Assembly (NCBI GenBank): GCA_963580285.1
Contig: OY757020.1
Coordinates: 100,133,497 to 100,197,496 of the forward strand
DNA length: 64,000 bases
Reading direction: 5' to 3'
Source of the DNA: Lucinisca nassula
Taxonomy: Eukaryota; Mollusca; Bivalvia; Lucinida; Lucinidae
A program made the position numbers and the translations under genes. Below are positions 10,865 to 22,348 of this stretch, piece by piece. Below the pieces are notes generated by a model that was not told the origin of the DNA, made no database searches, and saw only the letters and a program-made list of their open reading frames with translations. Position 1 is the first letter of the stretch, and the number at the start of each line of letters is the position of its first letter.

Positions 10865-10990
10865 AATAGGCAGGACACCCCTTATATGACAAATGGACTT
10901 GTCCAAGAAATAGCAATGGAAGAGTCCACTAGCATAGAATGGGTTAAATCGCCTATTGTCATCATGGCCAACAAACTTAATAGTAAGGTT
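10865..10990 (+). repeat. Dispersed repeat (GACAAATGGACTTGTCCA)
   Basis: CCCCTTATATGACAAATGG followed by ACTTGTCCA and ATAGCAATGGAAGAGTCCAC recurs inverted at 63660-63790. It ends about 10 bp before the MCM3 exon, so this MITE-like sequence supplies part of the intron next to the acceptor. Confidence 0.6.
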
Positions 10991-11000
10991 TTATTCATAG

Positions 11001-11124
11001 GTGACTCACAGGAGCGGTTACCAAGACGGCGACCCAGAGCAAGGTCACAGGAGGACATGGAGACCGAGGATTCTCAGACTGAGCAGTCAGCCACCTCACA
11101 GAAAAAAGCAGTGGATGAGAAAAA
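11001..11124 (+). CDS. MCM3: DNA replication licensing factor MCM3, penultimate exon (partial)
   Basis: MCM3 is a subunit of the MCM2-7 hexamer, the replicative helicase that unwinds nuclear DNA during S phase. This exon encodes the low-complexity, charged linker between the AAA+ core and the C-terminal winged-helix domain: basic at first (RLPRRRPRAR), then acidic and serine-rich (METEDSQTEQSATSQ), then lysine-rich (KKAVDEKK). The acceptor is TTTTATTCATAG (phase 1) and the donor is AAAAA|GTAGGT (phase 2). The split lysine codon AA|A is completed exactly by the exon at 14115, which gives a continuous reading frame. The linker alone is not diagnostic, so the identity comes from the following exon. 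Upstream exons (AAA+ domain, Walker motifs, zinc ribbon) were not found in the window. Given the 3 kb final intron, they may lie far to the left. Confidence 0.75.
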
Positions 11125-11269
11125 GTAGGTTTTCTTGTGATTTTACTGGTGTATTAGTACTGACTGCCATCTTTTCTTGTCTCTGTCACTGCCGCTGCAG
11201 TAATCACATCAAAAGTTACCAGCAGACGGCACTTGTGATCGGCATCTTAGGGGTTGACATGTAATTTTG

Positions 11270-13200
11270 TTATCCCCCGACCGAATAGGTTCGGGGGATA
11301 TAGCGATCAGCCTGGCGTCCGTCCGTCCGTCTGTCCATCCGTCCGTCCGTCCGTCCGTAGACGCAACCTTGTGATGGCCATAACTCCTATACCCTTTGAG
11401 ATTCATTGATGGTTCTTGGCACAATTGTTCACAAGGCCGAGACGGCGTGTCATGCGCAAGAACCAGAACTCTGGATGCCATACTTTTTTAGTTATCTCCC
11501 CTTTTAATAAAATAGAATGACTACTTTGTGATGGCCATAACTCCAATACCCTTTGAGATATATTGATGGTACCTGGCACAGTTGTTCACAAGGCTGAGAC
11601 GGCATGTCATGCACAAGAACCACAATTCTGGTTGCCATGGTTTTGGAGTTATCTCCCCTTCCAATAAAATAGAGTGACAACTTTGTGATGGCGGTAACTA
11701 CTATACCCTTTGAGATTCATTGATGGTTCTTGGCACAATTGTTCACAAGGCTGAGACGGCGTGTCATGCGCAAGAACCAGAACTCTGGATGCCATACTTT
11801 TTTAGTTATCTCCCCTTTTAATAAAATAGAATGACTACTTTGTGATGGCCATAACTCCAATACCCTTTGAGATATATTGATGGTACCTGGCACAGTTGTT
11901 CACAAGGCTGAGACGGCGTGTCATGCACAAGAACCACAACTCTGGTTGCCATGGTTTTGGAGTTATCTCCCCTTCCAATAAAATAGAGTGACAACTTTGT
12001 GATGGCCGTAACTCCTATACCCTTTGAGATTCATTGATGGTTCTTGGCACAATTGTTCACAAGGCTGAGATGGCGTGTCATGCGCAAGAACCAGAACTCT
12101 TGATGCCATACTTTTTTAGTTATCTCCCCTTTTAATAAAATAGAATGACTACTTTGTGATGGCCATAACCCCAATACCCTTTGAGATATATTGATGGTAC
12201 CTGGCACAGTTGTTCACAAGGCTGAGACGGCGGGTCATGCACAAGAACCACAACTCTGGCTGCCATGGTTTTTTAGTTATCTCCCCTTCCAATAATATAG
12301 AATCACTACCTTGTGATGGCCACATCTCCAACACTCTTTGAGATATATTGATGATACTTGGTACAGGTGTACATGAGGTTAAGCAGGTGTGTCACGTGCA
12401 AGAACCACAACTCTGAATGCCCTGGTTTTTTTAATTATCTCCCCTGACAACATTACCTTGTGATTGCCATAACTCCAATACCCTTTGAGATATATTGATG
12501 GTACTTGGCACAATTGTATACAACATGGAGACGGTGATTCATGCCTAAGAACCACAATTTCGGTGCTATGATATTTGAGTTATCTCCCCTTCCAATATAA
12601 CAGTATGACAACCTTGTGATCATCGTACCTCCAATACCCTTTGAAACATATTGGTGGTACTTGATGCAGATGTACATGAGGTTAAGCATGTGTGTCATGC
12701 TCAAGAATTACAACTCTGGGTGCTCTGGTTTTATAGTTATCTCACCTGGCAATATAACCTTGTGATGGCCATAACTCCAACACCCTTTGAGATATATTGA
12801 AGGACTTTGGCACAATTATATACAAGGTATAGAAGGGATGTCATGTGCAAGAACCACAACTGTTGGAGCTGTGGTATTTGAGTTATCTACCCTTCCAATA
12901 TAACAGTATGACCAGCTTGTGATCACCATATCTCCAATACCTTTTCAGACATACTGATGGTACTTTGTACAGAAATACATGAGCTTAAGCAGGCATGTCA
13001 TGCGCAAGAACCACATTTCTGAGTGCCCTGGTTTTTCAGTTATCTCCCCTGACAGTATAATCTTGTGATGGCCATAACTGCAATACTTTTGTGATATATT
13101 GCTGGTTTGATTCTGGTGCACTTTCTATTGGTGAACAATCTTCTGAAGGCCATATTGGCGTTTGGTCGGGGGATTTGCCATCTCTTCCGATGGCTATTTT
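11270..13200 (+). mobile_element. Helentron-like element III in the last MCM3 intron
   Basis: The 5' palindrome pairs TATCCCCCGACC with GGTTCGGGGGATA and is followed by a GTCCGTCCGTCC run (11318-11358). The 3' end has subterminal GGTCGGGGGAT, an exact 11-bp complement of the 5' end, then the stem-loop GCCATCTCTTCCGATGGC and a T-run. Between them are about eleven monomers of 157 bp (TTTGTGATGGCCATAACTCC, GAGACGGCGTGTCATG, TTATCTCCCCTTCC). The first six are nearly identical and alternate between two subtypes; the later ones are progressively diverged. No coding capacity. Confidence 0.75.
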
Positions 13201-13654
13201 TTTATCTGGTTTTTGTGATTTTATGTATTATAACAATATTCAGCATAATTGCTAGAAATAATTAGTTTGAAATAACTGATACATGAATCATCTCAATATT
13301 ATGAAACTGAGAACATAAATTCACAATTTTCACTTTGAACATCAAAATAATGAAAGCATAAGAATAGGTGCCGTTTGCTAAAGAAGAAAACTACCTTTAA
13401 CATTGAAGTAAAGCACAAATTCTGTCCTCTAGAGCAAAACTGAGGGGTGGTCTCCCCAACAATTACTGTTTTTCATAGGAAAATTTATGGAGGCACATAG
13501 GTGACATCAAATATTTATAATAGTAAAAAATGCTTTCATTGTTCTTAAAATCACATGTGGGCCATCTCAGCCCATGGGCAAGATTTTTTGCACCCAAGAA
13601 AATACGAACGGTTCTGAAACATAGCTCCAGATAAGGCTCTTTTTGTTTGACCCG

Positions 13655-13775
13655 AAAAATACTGATATATTTCTCATTTCTGCACAAAAGCGTATGTTTT
13701 GGGAATTCATTAGAAGCGCCTCAGCGTCTCAACACGTTTTTGTGCAGAAATAAGAAAAATAATCTGTGAATCAAC
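13655..13775. repeat. Hairpin MITE (TTTCTGCACAAAA stem)
   Basis: TTTCTCATTTCTGCACAAAA is mirrored by TTTTGTGCAGAAATAAGAAA across a loop containing ATTCATTAGAAGCGCCTC, a fragment of the GCCTCA palindrome seen at 9593. A relative at 47030-47420 carries a SINE in its loop. Confidence 0.6.
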
Positions 13776-13899
13776 CCTCTTAATTATATGTGCTATGAGT
13801 CTGTTCAGCTAAAGAAAAGAACCTTGATGGGATACGGGGAAGACTAGCTGATCAAAGTTATCTCCTTGAATGTCTGGTATAGTGAAATTCTGCTATTGA

Positions 13900-14090
13900 G
13901 ACCACCTAAAATTAAGACTGAATCTGAAACCTGTTTTTCTAAAGCTTATTTATTCTTTCTTTGTTTTTTTTTACACAGTGTCTTCTAATGAAAAACCACC
14001 TTTGGGACTTTTCAAAAGTGGTCTTAAAGACCACTTTTGATTATTTACAAAGATGGTCTTGATATAGGAATGTTACTGTCCATAAAACGT
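13900..14090. mobile_element. AGACCACC MITE with AAAGTGGTCT hairpin, copy 1
   Basis: ATTCTGCTATTGAGACCACC on the left and GATGGTCTTGATATAGG on the right enclose a central inverted repeat TCAAAAGTGGTCTT / AAGACCACTTTTGA (about 14014-14042). A better preserved copy is at 25530-25702. Its right end lies only some 25 bp before the MCM3 acceptor. Confidence 0.65.
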
Positions 14091-14114
14091 TTAAATTCTT
14101 TCTCTTTTTTTCAG

Positions 14115-14301
14115 ATTAAAAACATTCAGAGCAAAATTATTTGAGCTTTTCAAGCAGGAGCATGCACAAACAGTGTCCTTGGACAAGGTGAAAGGTCACA
14201 TGGGGTCAGAATTCTCGGAGGATGAAATCTTTGGGGCAATAGATCAAATGATGGACGCAAACCAGATTATGTTGGCGGATGATGCAATATTCTTGATTTA
14301 A
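14115..14301 (+). CDS. MCM3: DNA replication licensing factor MCM3, terminal exon
   Basis: The exon follows a TTTTTTTCAG acceptor and encodes 61 residues up to a TAA stop. The peptide begins LKTFRAKLFELFKQEHAQTV and ends DANQIMLADDAIFLI. The order of features, an LKxF start, an F-x-x-x-HAQ motif, a DEI helix, and the DxNQIM...IFLI C-terminus, is that of the MCM3 C-terminal winged-helix domain, including the family's usual hydrophobic last residues. This domain contributes to MCM2-7 loading at origins. The first nucleotide completes the codon split by the phase-2 intron, so the two exons join in frame. Codons look intact with no stop or frameshift. Other MCM paralogues end differently, so I consider the MCM3 assignment firm. 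Confidence 0.88.
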
Positions 14302-14838
14302 ACCAGGAAGACTATTGTAATTTCTGAACAAGAATTTACTTCTTCATGCAGAAAACTCTACAGCAGCTGGAAATCTATTTTTTGTTTCATTATTTTTCAG
14401 CAAAAATAAGGTTTAACATTTCATGTGAATCTTCTGCTGATTCCTTATTTAAAGCCTTACTTTTGCTGGAAAATAAGAAAAAAAAAAAAACAGCTTTGAA
14501 AATCCTGCCATTGCTTGAAGGGTTTAAAATAGAATGGTATATCATCAAGTGGAAATGCGTTTGCTGACACGTGCCCAGCTAAGATATCACCTCATTCTGA
14601 ACTAGATCAGAACACAGCATTTTCTGGCTGTGTGAACAAGCTTTGGGGCAGCAGACATCAATATAGTGCAAGGCAAAGACTGTGTGGCCGTCTGATGAGT
14701 TTTAGCTGTGATGTTATTAATCGAAGGCAGAGGCCAATACAGCTGATCGAGTTGATTATTGGTAGTTATATAAATTAAAAAAAAAATAAAAACAAAAAGA
14801 GCATGTTTATTGATTTTTGACCTCTTGACAGCCTAATA
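14302..14838 (+). other. Probable MCM3 3' UTR and flank
   Basis: No repeat with clear ends is visible directly after the stop. An AATAAA lies at 14785-14790 within an A-rich tract and is a candidate polyadenylation signal. The phrase GAGGCCAATACAGCTGA at about 14729 belongs to the fold-back repeat at 15900-16130. Confidence 0.4.
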
Positions 14839-15875
14839 CACTGCAGATCCAATACTTCACGGTCCGTTATTTCATGAAATCCAGTATATCGCGAATTTTC
14901 CATGGACCCCAAATTTACCATGAGCCAAAAAAAAAAAAAAACGTCCAGATCGGTATAAAAGTCGCAGCGGTAGTTTGCCGAGACACCGATATAATTGTGG
15001 TGGTAGTTTGCCGAGACACAGATATAAGTCGCGGTAGTTATTTGCTAAGATGCCATTTATCAGTCCACACTTAATTAAATGACTTGTTTCGAGCTGACAT
15101 TTTTACAGGTGGAAGAAAATAATATAACTGACTGTAATTTTGGTATTGATTTTTCGCACATATTCAGACGCAAAATCACTTCAGTTCACACATCATAACC
15201 AAATAATCCAATTAGCGTCAGTTAGAACAGGTATTGGCAAACAATTAATCCCCACACTTGTCATAATAAGTGTAATAACTGAGTAATCCACTCAATGCTC
15301 AATCAGGCAACATGTCCGTGCACCCTCATGCAGAGCATCTTAATCATGATCTATCATGCCTTCCACGTGAAAATAAAATGAAAGCAATCAAAAGACAATA
15401 AAATGATAGTTTTGTTGTATAGTTTTTCGGCCCGTGGTAGACGGTAAAGAATTTTTTTCCTGGCAAGCCAAGGGAAACAACTGCTTTAGCGCTTATGGTA
15501 GTTGTGCCCCCTTGGCCATCACTGTTTCAAGTAACCAGGGGAACCCGCACATCCAAAATGGCGTCCTGTTTTGACATTTTAGCGATCAAGTTTTCAAACG
15601 CAGATTTTCAGCTGTTCTCGAATGTAAGTTAATTGGTAGACATAGTCTCCTTTGTTTGTTCTGTCATTGAGTAATTCTGAACCTACTTTAATGGTGAAAT
15701 ACGGCCGATAGCATTACTGACAGCCATTAGTGTGGATTGATAAACTGTATCTCACCAAACTATCACCGGGATTTGTATTGGCATCTCCGCAAACTACCGC
15801 GACATATCGCGATCTGGATATATCAGGCTAGCGGAACTTGGACCCCAAACATAGCGATATATTGGATCTACAGTG
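14839..15875. mobile_element. Mariner-like TIR element carrying a first-exon-like ORF
   Basis: Inverted ends CACTGCAGATCCAATA and TATTGGATCTACAGTG are flanked by TA on both sides, as in Tc1/mariner-type insertions. Subterminal GCGGTAGTTTGCCGAGA blocks (about 14968-15040) are mirrored by TCCGCAAACTACCGCGACA near 15786. The interior contains the first-exon-like ORF at 15558-15623. No catalytic transposase domain is visible. Confidence 0.7.
15558..15623 (+). other. Possible first coding exon inside the TIR element
   Basis: ATG in the context CCAAAATGG opens 22 codons (MASCFDILAIKF and so on to LFSN), ending exactly at a consensus donor AAT|GTAAGT in phase 0. The upstream 130 bp are relatively GC-rich. 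It could be the first exon of the element's own spliced transposase, or a captured host promoter and first exon. Not recognised. Confidence 0.3.
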
Positions 15876-15899
15876 TATCACTTGACCTCTGCTAATATT

Positions 15900-16130
15900 G
15901 GTTGACCTGGTATTAATACGGATGTCTTCTGATTAATAAAAGATAGTCAATTAATAATATAATGTTACTAATCAAGTATTGGCCCAGTTACAGGTCCGAG
16001 GTCTGCTGTATTGGCCCAAGGCCAAAGTTTCACTCCCGAGGTCTGCTGTATGGGCCCCCCAGGCCGAGGCCAATACAGCTGACCAAGGACCTGTAACTGG
16101 TACAATATGAAATTACTTGATTAATGACAA
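15900..16130. mobile_element. Fold-back MITE (TAATCAAGTATTGGCCC family)
   Basis: TACTAATCAAGTATTGGCCC and AGTTACAGGTCC on the left are mirrored by GGACCTGTAACTGGTACAAT and TTACTTGATTAA on the right. The centre holds two direct copies of GAGGTCTGCTGTAT with GGCC-rich palindromes. Confidence 0.7.
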
Positions 16131-16373
16131 TTATGATAGTCTTCAGTTTACACAAACTTCAGGTTAATGTCACAAGGTAGAATGAGATAACTGCACCCCT
16201 GTCTGTATTTAGGTATGTCATGTTCGTATGTACATGTATGTATGTAAATTAGGTACTTGAGAAAAGTGGTCTTTGAAAAGATTGGTAGACTGAATTCATA
16301 GTTTATACATAGGTGTATAATCATAAAATACAGGTCAAGTTCAGTAAACCTGTTCCCCTGAAACATGGCAGAC

Positions 16374-16600
16374 ACAACCCATTTTGTACCGGAAACCCCA
16401 GAACGGGTAATTGGCAAACAGTGCAGGCCCAGATCAGACACGGCAGATTGCGGCATCTGATCAGGGCCTACACTTTTTGCAAAAAGTTCAAATATTTTCC
16501 TAAAAAATTTTAAGAAAGCTCAACCTGACACCCCTAAATTTTTAAATGGACTCCTGCTATATATAAGGAGAAAGATTCCATTTGGTACAAAAATGGTTAA
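16374..16600. mobile_element. TTAA MITE (CCCATTTNGTACC family), copy 1
   Basis: Ends CCCATTTTGTACCGG and TTTGGTACAAAAATGGTTAA match those of 50437-50651 and 52050-52277. The left TTAA has mutated to ACAA. The GATCAGA hairpin module lies at about 16415-16480 and TATATATAAGGAG near the right end. Confidence 0.75.
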
Positions 16601-16914
16601 GTTACATGCAAAACAGACTGGTAGTACACTTACATTCTATATACTACATTCACTTCTCAAGTTTATGCAAAATCACACTTTAATTTTACTCTTGTTACAG
16701 TTGTGTTCATAGTGATAAAGATTGTGTTCCTCTAATGTGTTCATGCATCTTGTATATTTCATTTCTGTTTATCTCGTTTGCGTGAGTAAATGTTATATCA
16801 TATTTACTTCAAGTATTTGCCACTATTCGGACACCTCAACTCCTTACCGTACTTGTTCGTAGATTTGAACAAGAACAATTTATTACCCAATATTGTGTCA
16901 ATAAAGAATAGATG
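16601..16914. other. Unassigned intergenic DNA
   Basis: AT-rich sequence in which I see no ORF, hairpin or repeat end. Confidence 0.5.
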
Positions 16915-16919
16915 AGTTG

Positions 16920-16995
16920 CAAACAGTGTTGACCCTGATGAGACGCCACTTTCTGCAGTGTCTCCTATGGGTCTACACTGTTTGCTCAGGCCTGT
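16920..16995. repeat. GATGAGACGCC-type hairpin
   Basis: GCAAACAGTGTTGACCCTGA and its approximate complement GGGTCTACACTGTTTGC surround a diverged GAGACGCC/GTGTCTC stem. The following CTCAGGCCTGTCTGT is also present beside the hairpin in the hAT MITE at 57990-58378. Confidence 0.7.
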
Positions 16996-19244
16996 CTGTC
17001 TGAATACATACATTAAATACGGTAGTTTCTTTGAGTACCTAAAACTAAGCAACCCTGTTACATCAAAACAAAATATAGATAACATTGAAAAATGACCATT
17101 TGCAGTCATTTTTAGCTCATCAGAGCCGAAGGCTCCGGGGGAGCTTATAGTATAGGCATTGGTGCGTCGTCAACATTTTCAAACATCTCTGAAACTACTT
17201 GGCCAATTGAAACCAAATTACATGTGGAGCCTCTATGGGAAGGGGGAACGAAAGTTTGTTCGTGAGGACTGGGTCACATGACCAATATGGCCGCCATGCC
17301 CATATATGGTAAAAACCTTTACAAATCTTCTTCTCAAGAACCGAACAGCCGATGATCTTGAAACTTGGTATGCAGCATCGGGGACTCTGGCCCTACCAAG
17401 TTTGTTCAAATGATGACCTTTGGTTGACCTTGACCTGTTTTACGTCAAGGTCAAATTTGGTCCTTTAGACATTTGTATGGAAAAATGGCAAAACAGTGGA
17501 TTTTTCTGATTGTATGTTAGCTAGTGGCATCAGAAATGGTATTTGCAATCAGCTGAATGAAAGTTTATCAGTTTCAAAGGTCAAGGTCATTTACCGACCT
17601 TTGTCCTGGACGGCTCAGATTCAGTATTTTTATCTTCTTCTTCACTTAAACTACTTGGCCAATTGAAACCAAATTACATGTGGAGCCTCTATGGAATGGG
17701 AGAACGAAAGTTTGTTCGTGAGGACTGGGTCACGTGACCAATATGGCCGCCATGTCCTTATATGGTAAAAACCTTTAAAAATCTTCTTCTCAAGAACCGA
17801 ATGGCCGATGATCTTGAAACTTGGTATGCAGCATCAGGGACTCTGGACCTGCCAAGTTTGTTCAAATGATGAACTTTGGTTGACCTTGACCTGTTTTATC
17901 TCAAGGTCAAATTCTTCTTCTTCACTTAAACTACTTGGCCAATTGAAACTAAATTACATGTGGAGCCTCTAAGGCATGAGGGAACGAAAGTTTGTTCGTG
18001 AGGACTGGGTCACATGACCAATATGGCTGCCATGCCCATATATGGTAAAAACATTTAAAAATCTTCTCCAAGAACCGAATGGCTGATGATCGTGAAACTT
18101 GGTATGCAGCATCAGGGACTCTGGCCCTACCACCAAGTTTGTTCAAATGATGACCTTTGGTTGACCTTGACCTGTTTCACATCAAGGTCAAATTTGGTCA
18201 CTTAGACATTTTTATGGAAAAATGGCAAAACAGTGGATTTTTCTGATTGTATATTAGCTAATTGCATCAGAAATGGTATTTACAATCAGCTGAATGGAAG
18301 TTTGTAAGTTCCAAAGGTCAAGGTCATTTACCTACCTTTGTCGACCTTAGCACAGATTCAGTATTTTTATCTTCTTCACTTAAACTACTTGGCCAATTGA
18401 AACCAAATTACATGTGGGGCCTATATGGAATGAGGGAACGAAAGTTTGTTCGTGAGGACTTGGTCACATGACCAATATGGCCGCCATGCCCATATATGGT
18501 AAAAACCTTTAAAAATCTTCTGCTCAAGAACCAAATGGTTGATGATCTTGAAACTTGGTATGCAGCATCAGGGACTCTGGCCCTACCAAGTTTGTTCAAA
18601 TGATGACCTTGACCTGTTTTACGCCAAGGTCAAATTTGGTCACTTAGACATTTGGCAAAACAGTGAATTTTTCTGATTGTATATTAGCCAGTGGCATCAG
18701 AAATGGTATTTGCAATCAGCTGAATGGAAGTTTATCAGTCAAAAAGGTCATTTACCAACCTTTATCCAGGACGGCTCAGATTCAGTATTTTTATTTTCTT
18801 TACTTAAACTACTTGGCCAAGTGAAACCAAATTACATGTGGAGCCTCTATGGAATGAGGGAACGGAAGTCTGTTCATGAGGACTGGTTCACATGACCAAT
18901 ATGGGCCGCCATGCCCATGTATGGTAAAAACCTTTAAAAATCTTCTTCTCCAAGAACCGAATGGCTGATGATCTTGAAACTTGGTATGCAGCATCAGGGA
19001 CTCTGGCCCTACCAAGTTTGTTCAAATAATGACCTTTGGTTGACCTTGACCTGTTTTACATCAATGTCAAATTTAGTCACTTAGACATTTGTATGGAAAC
19101 ATGGCAAAGTAGTGGATATTTCTGATTGCCTGGTAGGCTGTGACATCAAAAATGATATTTGCAGTTAGCTGAATGGAAGTTTATTAATTCAAAAGGCCAA
19201 GATCATTTACTGACCTTTGTCTTGGATGGCTCAGATTCAGTATT

Positions 19245-22200
19245 TATGCCCCCAACTTCGAAGAAGTTGTGGGGGCATATTGGTTTTGCCCTGTTCGTCC
19301 GTCCGTCCTTCCGTCCTTACGTCCGTCCCACTTTTTACTGCATAGCATAACTTTAGAACCATGGGTGCTAGGTTTTTGAAATTTCATATATGGATTCCTC
19401 ATGAAAAAATAATTGACCCGTGTTTTTTTTCTCGTCAGGATTATGCCCCTTTTTTGAGTTATGCCCCTTTGCAAAAAATACTATGAAATCTTGTAAGCAA
19501 GATATCTCAAAAACTGTTTGAGCTATTGCCCTGAAACTTTACATGCTGGTTGGGGATGATGAGTAGATGAACTGATTAACTTTTGAAAAAAATCCGAAAT
19601 TTTTTTCTTGAGTTATGGCCCTTTGAAATTTTTCGCGTTTTAAGTTTGTAAGCAAGATATCTAAAAAAACTATTTGAGGTTTTTCCCCGAAACTTCACAG
19701 ACTTGTCGGGGATGATGAGTAGATGAACTGATCATGAAAAAATAATTGACCCGTGTTTTTTTTCTCGTCAGGATTATGCCCCTTTTTTGAGTTATGCCCC
19801 TTTGCAAAAAATACTATGAAATCTTGTAAGCAAGATATCTCAAAAACTGTTTGAGCTATTGCCCTGAAACTTTACATGCTGGTTGGGGATGATGAGTAGA
19901 TGAACTGATTAACTTTTGAAAAAAATCCGAAATTTTTTTCTTGAGTTATGGCCCTTTGAAATTTTTCGCGTTTTAAGTTTGTAAGCAAGATATCTAAAAA
20001 AACTATTTGAGGTTTTTCCCCGAAACTTCACAGACTTGTCGGGGATGATGAGTAGATGAACTGATCAACTTTTGAAAAAAATCCGATTTTTTTTTCTTGA
20101 GTTATGGCCCTTAGATTTTTTTCGTGTTTTCAGCTTGTAAGCAAGATATCTCAATAATTGTTTGAGCGATTGCCCTGCAACTTTACAAGCTGGTTTGGGA
20201 TGATGTGTAGATGAACTGATTAACTGTTGAAAAAAAATCCTATATTTTTTTCTTGAGTTATGGCCCTTTGAAATTTTTCGCGTTTTAAGTTTGTAAGCAA
20301 GATATCTCAAAAACTATATGAGGTTTTTCCCCAAAACTTCACAGACTGGTTGGGTATGATGAGTAGATGAACTGATTAACTTTTGAAAAAAATCCAATTT
20401 TTTTTTCTTGAGTTATGGCCCTTTGATTTTTTTCGTGTTTTCAGCTTGTAAGCAAGATATCTCAAAAATTGTTTGAGCTATTGCCCTGAAACTTTACAGG
20501 CTGGTTGGGGATGATGAGTAGATGAACTGATTAACTTTTGAAAAAAATCCGAAATTTTTTTCTTGAGTTATGGCCCTTTGAAATTTTTCGCGTTTTGGCA
20601 TATTGGTTTTGCCCTGTTCGTCCGTCCGTCCTTCCGTCCTAACGTCCGTCCCACTTTTTACTGCATAGCATAACTTTAGAACCATGGGTGCTAGGTTTTT
20701 GAAATTTCATATATGGATTCCTCATGAAAAAATAATTGACCCGTGTTTTTTTTCTCGTCAGGATTATGCCCCTTTTTTGAGTTATGCCCCTTTGCAAAAA
20801 ATACTATGAAATCTTGTAAGCAAGATATCTCAAAAACTGTTTGAGCTATTGCCCTGAAACTTTACATGCTGGTTGGGGATGATGAGTAGATGAACTGATT
20901 AACTTTTGAAAAAAATCCGAAATTTTTTTCTTGCGTTATGGCCCTTTGAAATTTTTCGCGTTTTAAGTTTGTAAGCAAGATATCTAAAAAACTATTTGAG
21001 GTTTTTCCCCGAAACTTCACAGACTTGTCGGGGATGATGAGTAGATGAACTGATCAACTTTTGAAAAAAATCCGATTTTTTTTCTTGAGTTATGGCCCTT
21101 AGATTTTTTTCGTGTTTTCAGCTTGTAAGCAAGATATCTCAATAATTGTTTGAGCGATTGCCCTGCAACTTTACAAGCTGGTTTGGGATGATGTGTAGAT
21201 GAACTGATTAACTGTTGAAAAAAAATCCTATATTTTTTTCTTGACTTATGGCCCTTTGAAATTTTTTGCGTTTTAAGTTTGTAAGCAAGATATCTCAAAA
21301 ACTATATGAGGTTTTTCCCCAAAACTTCAGACTGGTTGGGTATGATGAGTAGATGAACTGATTAACTTTTGAAAAAAATCCAATTTTTTTTTCTTGAGTT
21401 ATGGCCCTTTGATTTTTTTCGTGTTTTCAGCTTGTAAGCAAGATATCTCAAAAATTGTTTGAGCTATTGCCCTGAAACTTTACAGGCTGGTTGGGGATGA
21501 TGAGTAGATGAACTGAGATAAGTATAAGAAAAGTTATCACCCTTCATTTTCATATAAATATTATGCTTCAAAGACTGACAAAGCCTCCTTGTAATTTTCT
21601 TGTGAGTGAGCTTTCAAGCGAAATTTGTACACGTGCAAGCTTCATTATTCCTGCAATCAAAATATTTCCAGTCTCTAGATGTTGGGAGAACACTATCTAT
21701 GGGATAGATATCAATTCCAAAGCCATTACATACCACACTAAAATCATTTACAATGCAAAGTGACGAAAGTTCGAAAAGCTCATGGTGTTTCGAGAGGAGA
21801 GAAAGAACCCAATCACAGTGAAACTGTCCTCCACATGCAAGGGTTCGATTCCAAATGCAGATGAGATCCTGCAACGCATTTGTGAAGGAGAACTCATTGC
21901 TCCATATCCACTATACTACGGTTTAGGATTTGATTCAACGATGACCACATACAAATTTGGACCCATAGTTCATGAACAGTATCTTAGAGCATTACAGTTA
22001 CATGAAAAACACTGGATAAAAGATGCAAGGTATTATGCTTCTTTGTTTTTCGCGGAAGAATAGTTTGTGGAACTTAATGCATGCTTGCTTAAGACAGGTT
22101 GCTCGCTTAATAAAGGTGGCCACTAAGACAAGTTTGACTGTATCTCTAAAACTGTATGAGCTATTATCCTGTAACTTAAAAAACTAGTAGGGGGTGATAA

Positions 22201-22348
22201 ATAAACGACCTGATTAACTACAGCTTTTCTTGTGTAATTTCAGCATTACAGCCACATAAAAACAAGATATCTCAATTACTGTTAGGGACAAGCAGTGTTA
22301 GGGTCAAGCAGTTGGGGGCATTGTGTTTCATAAACACTGGCTCTAGTT
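19245..22348 (+). mobile_element. Helentron-like element V nested in element IV
   Basis: The 5' palindrome ATGCCCCCAAC...GTGGGGGCAT is followed by GTCCGTCCGTCCTTCCGTCC. The 3' end has subterminal GTTGGGGGCAT (perfect 11-bp complement), stem-loop GTGTTTCATAAACAC, then TGGCTCTAGT. The body has monomers of about 157 bp (TTGTAAGCAAGATATCTC, GATGATGAGTAGATGAAC, GAGTTATGGCCCTTTG). A segment including the 5' GTCCGTCC region is duplicated in tandem about 1.3 kb on: it begins at about 19275 and again at 20597. The host array copies show the empty site as GTATTTTTATC. Confidence 0.75.
21535..22070. other. Non-repetitive island with 93-codon ORF near the 3' end of element V
   Basis: After the VNTR stops at about 21515, sequence unlike the monomers runs to about 22075. 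On the + strand, 21782-22063 is open for 93 codons and contains NADEILQRICEGELIAPYPL, then HEQYLRALQLHEKHW and a stop. The minus strand also has an 86-codon ORF, so the coding strand is uncertain. I do not recognise either product. It is either a captured host fragment or a decayed insertion. Confidence 0.35.

Noticed and set aside
19244..19474. Minus-strand ORF with RKDGRTDGRTG repeats, and similar ones at 11209 and 33369
   Set aside because: Artefacts of GTCCGTCC runs at the 5' ends of Helentron-like elements.
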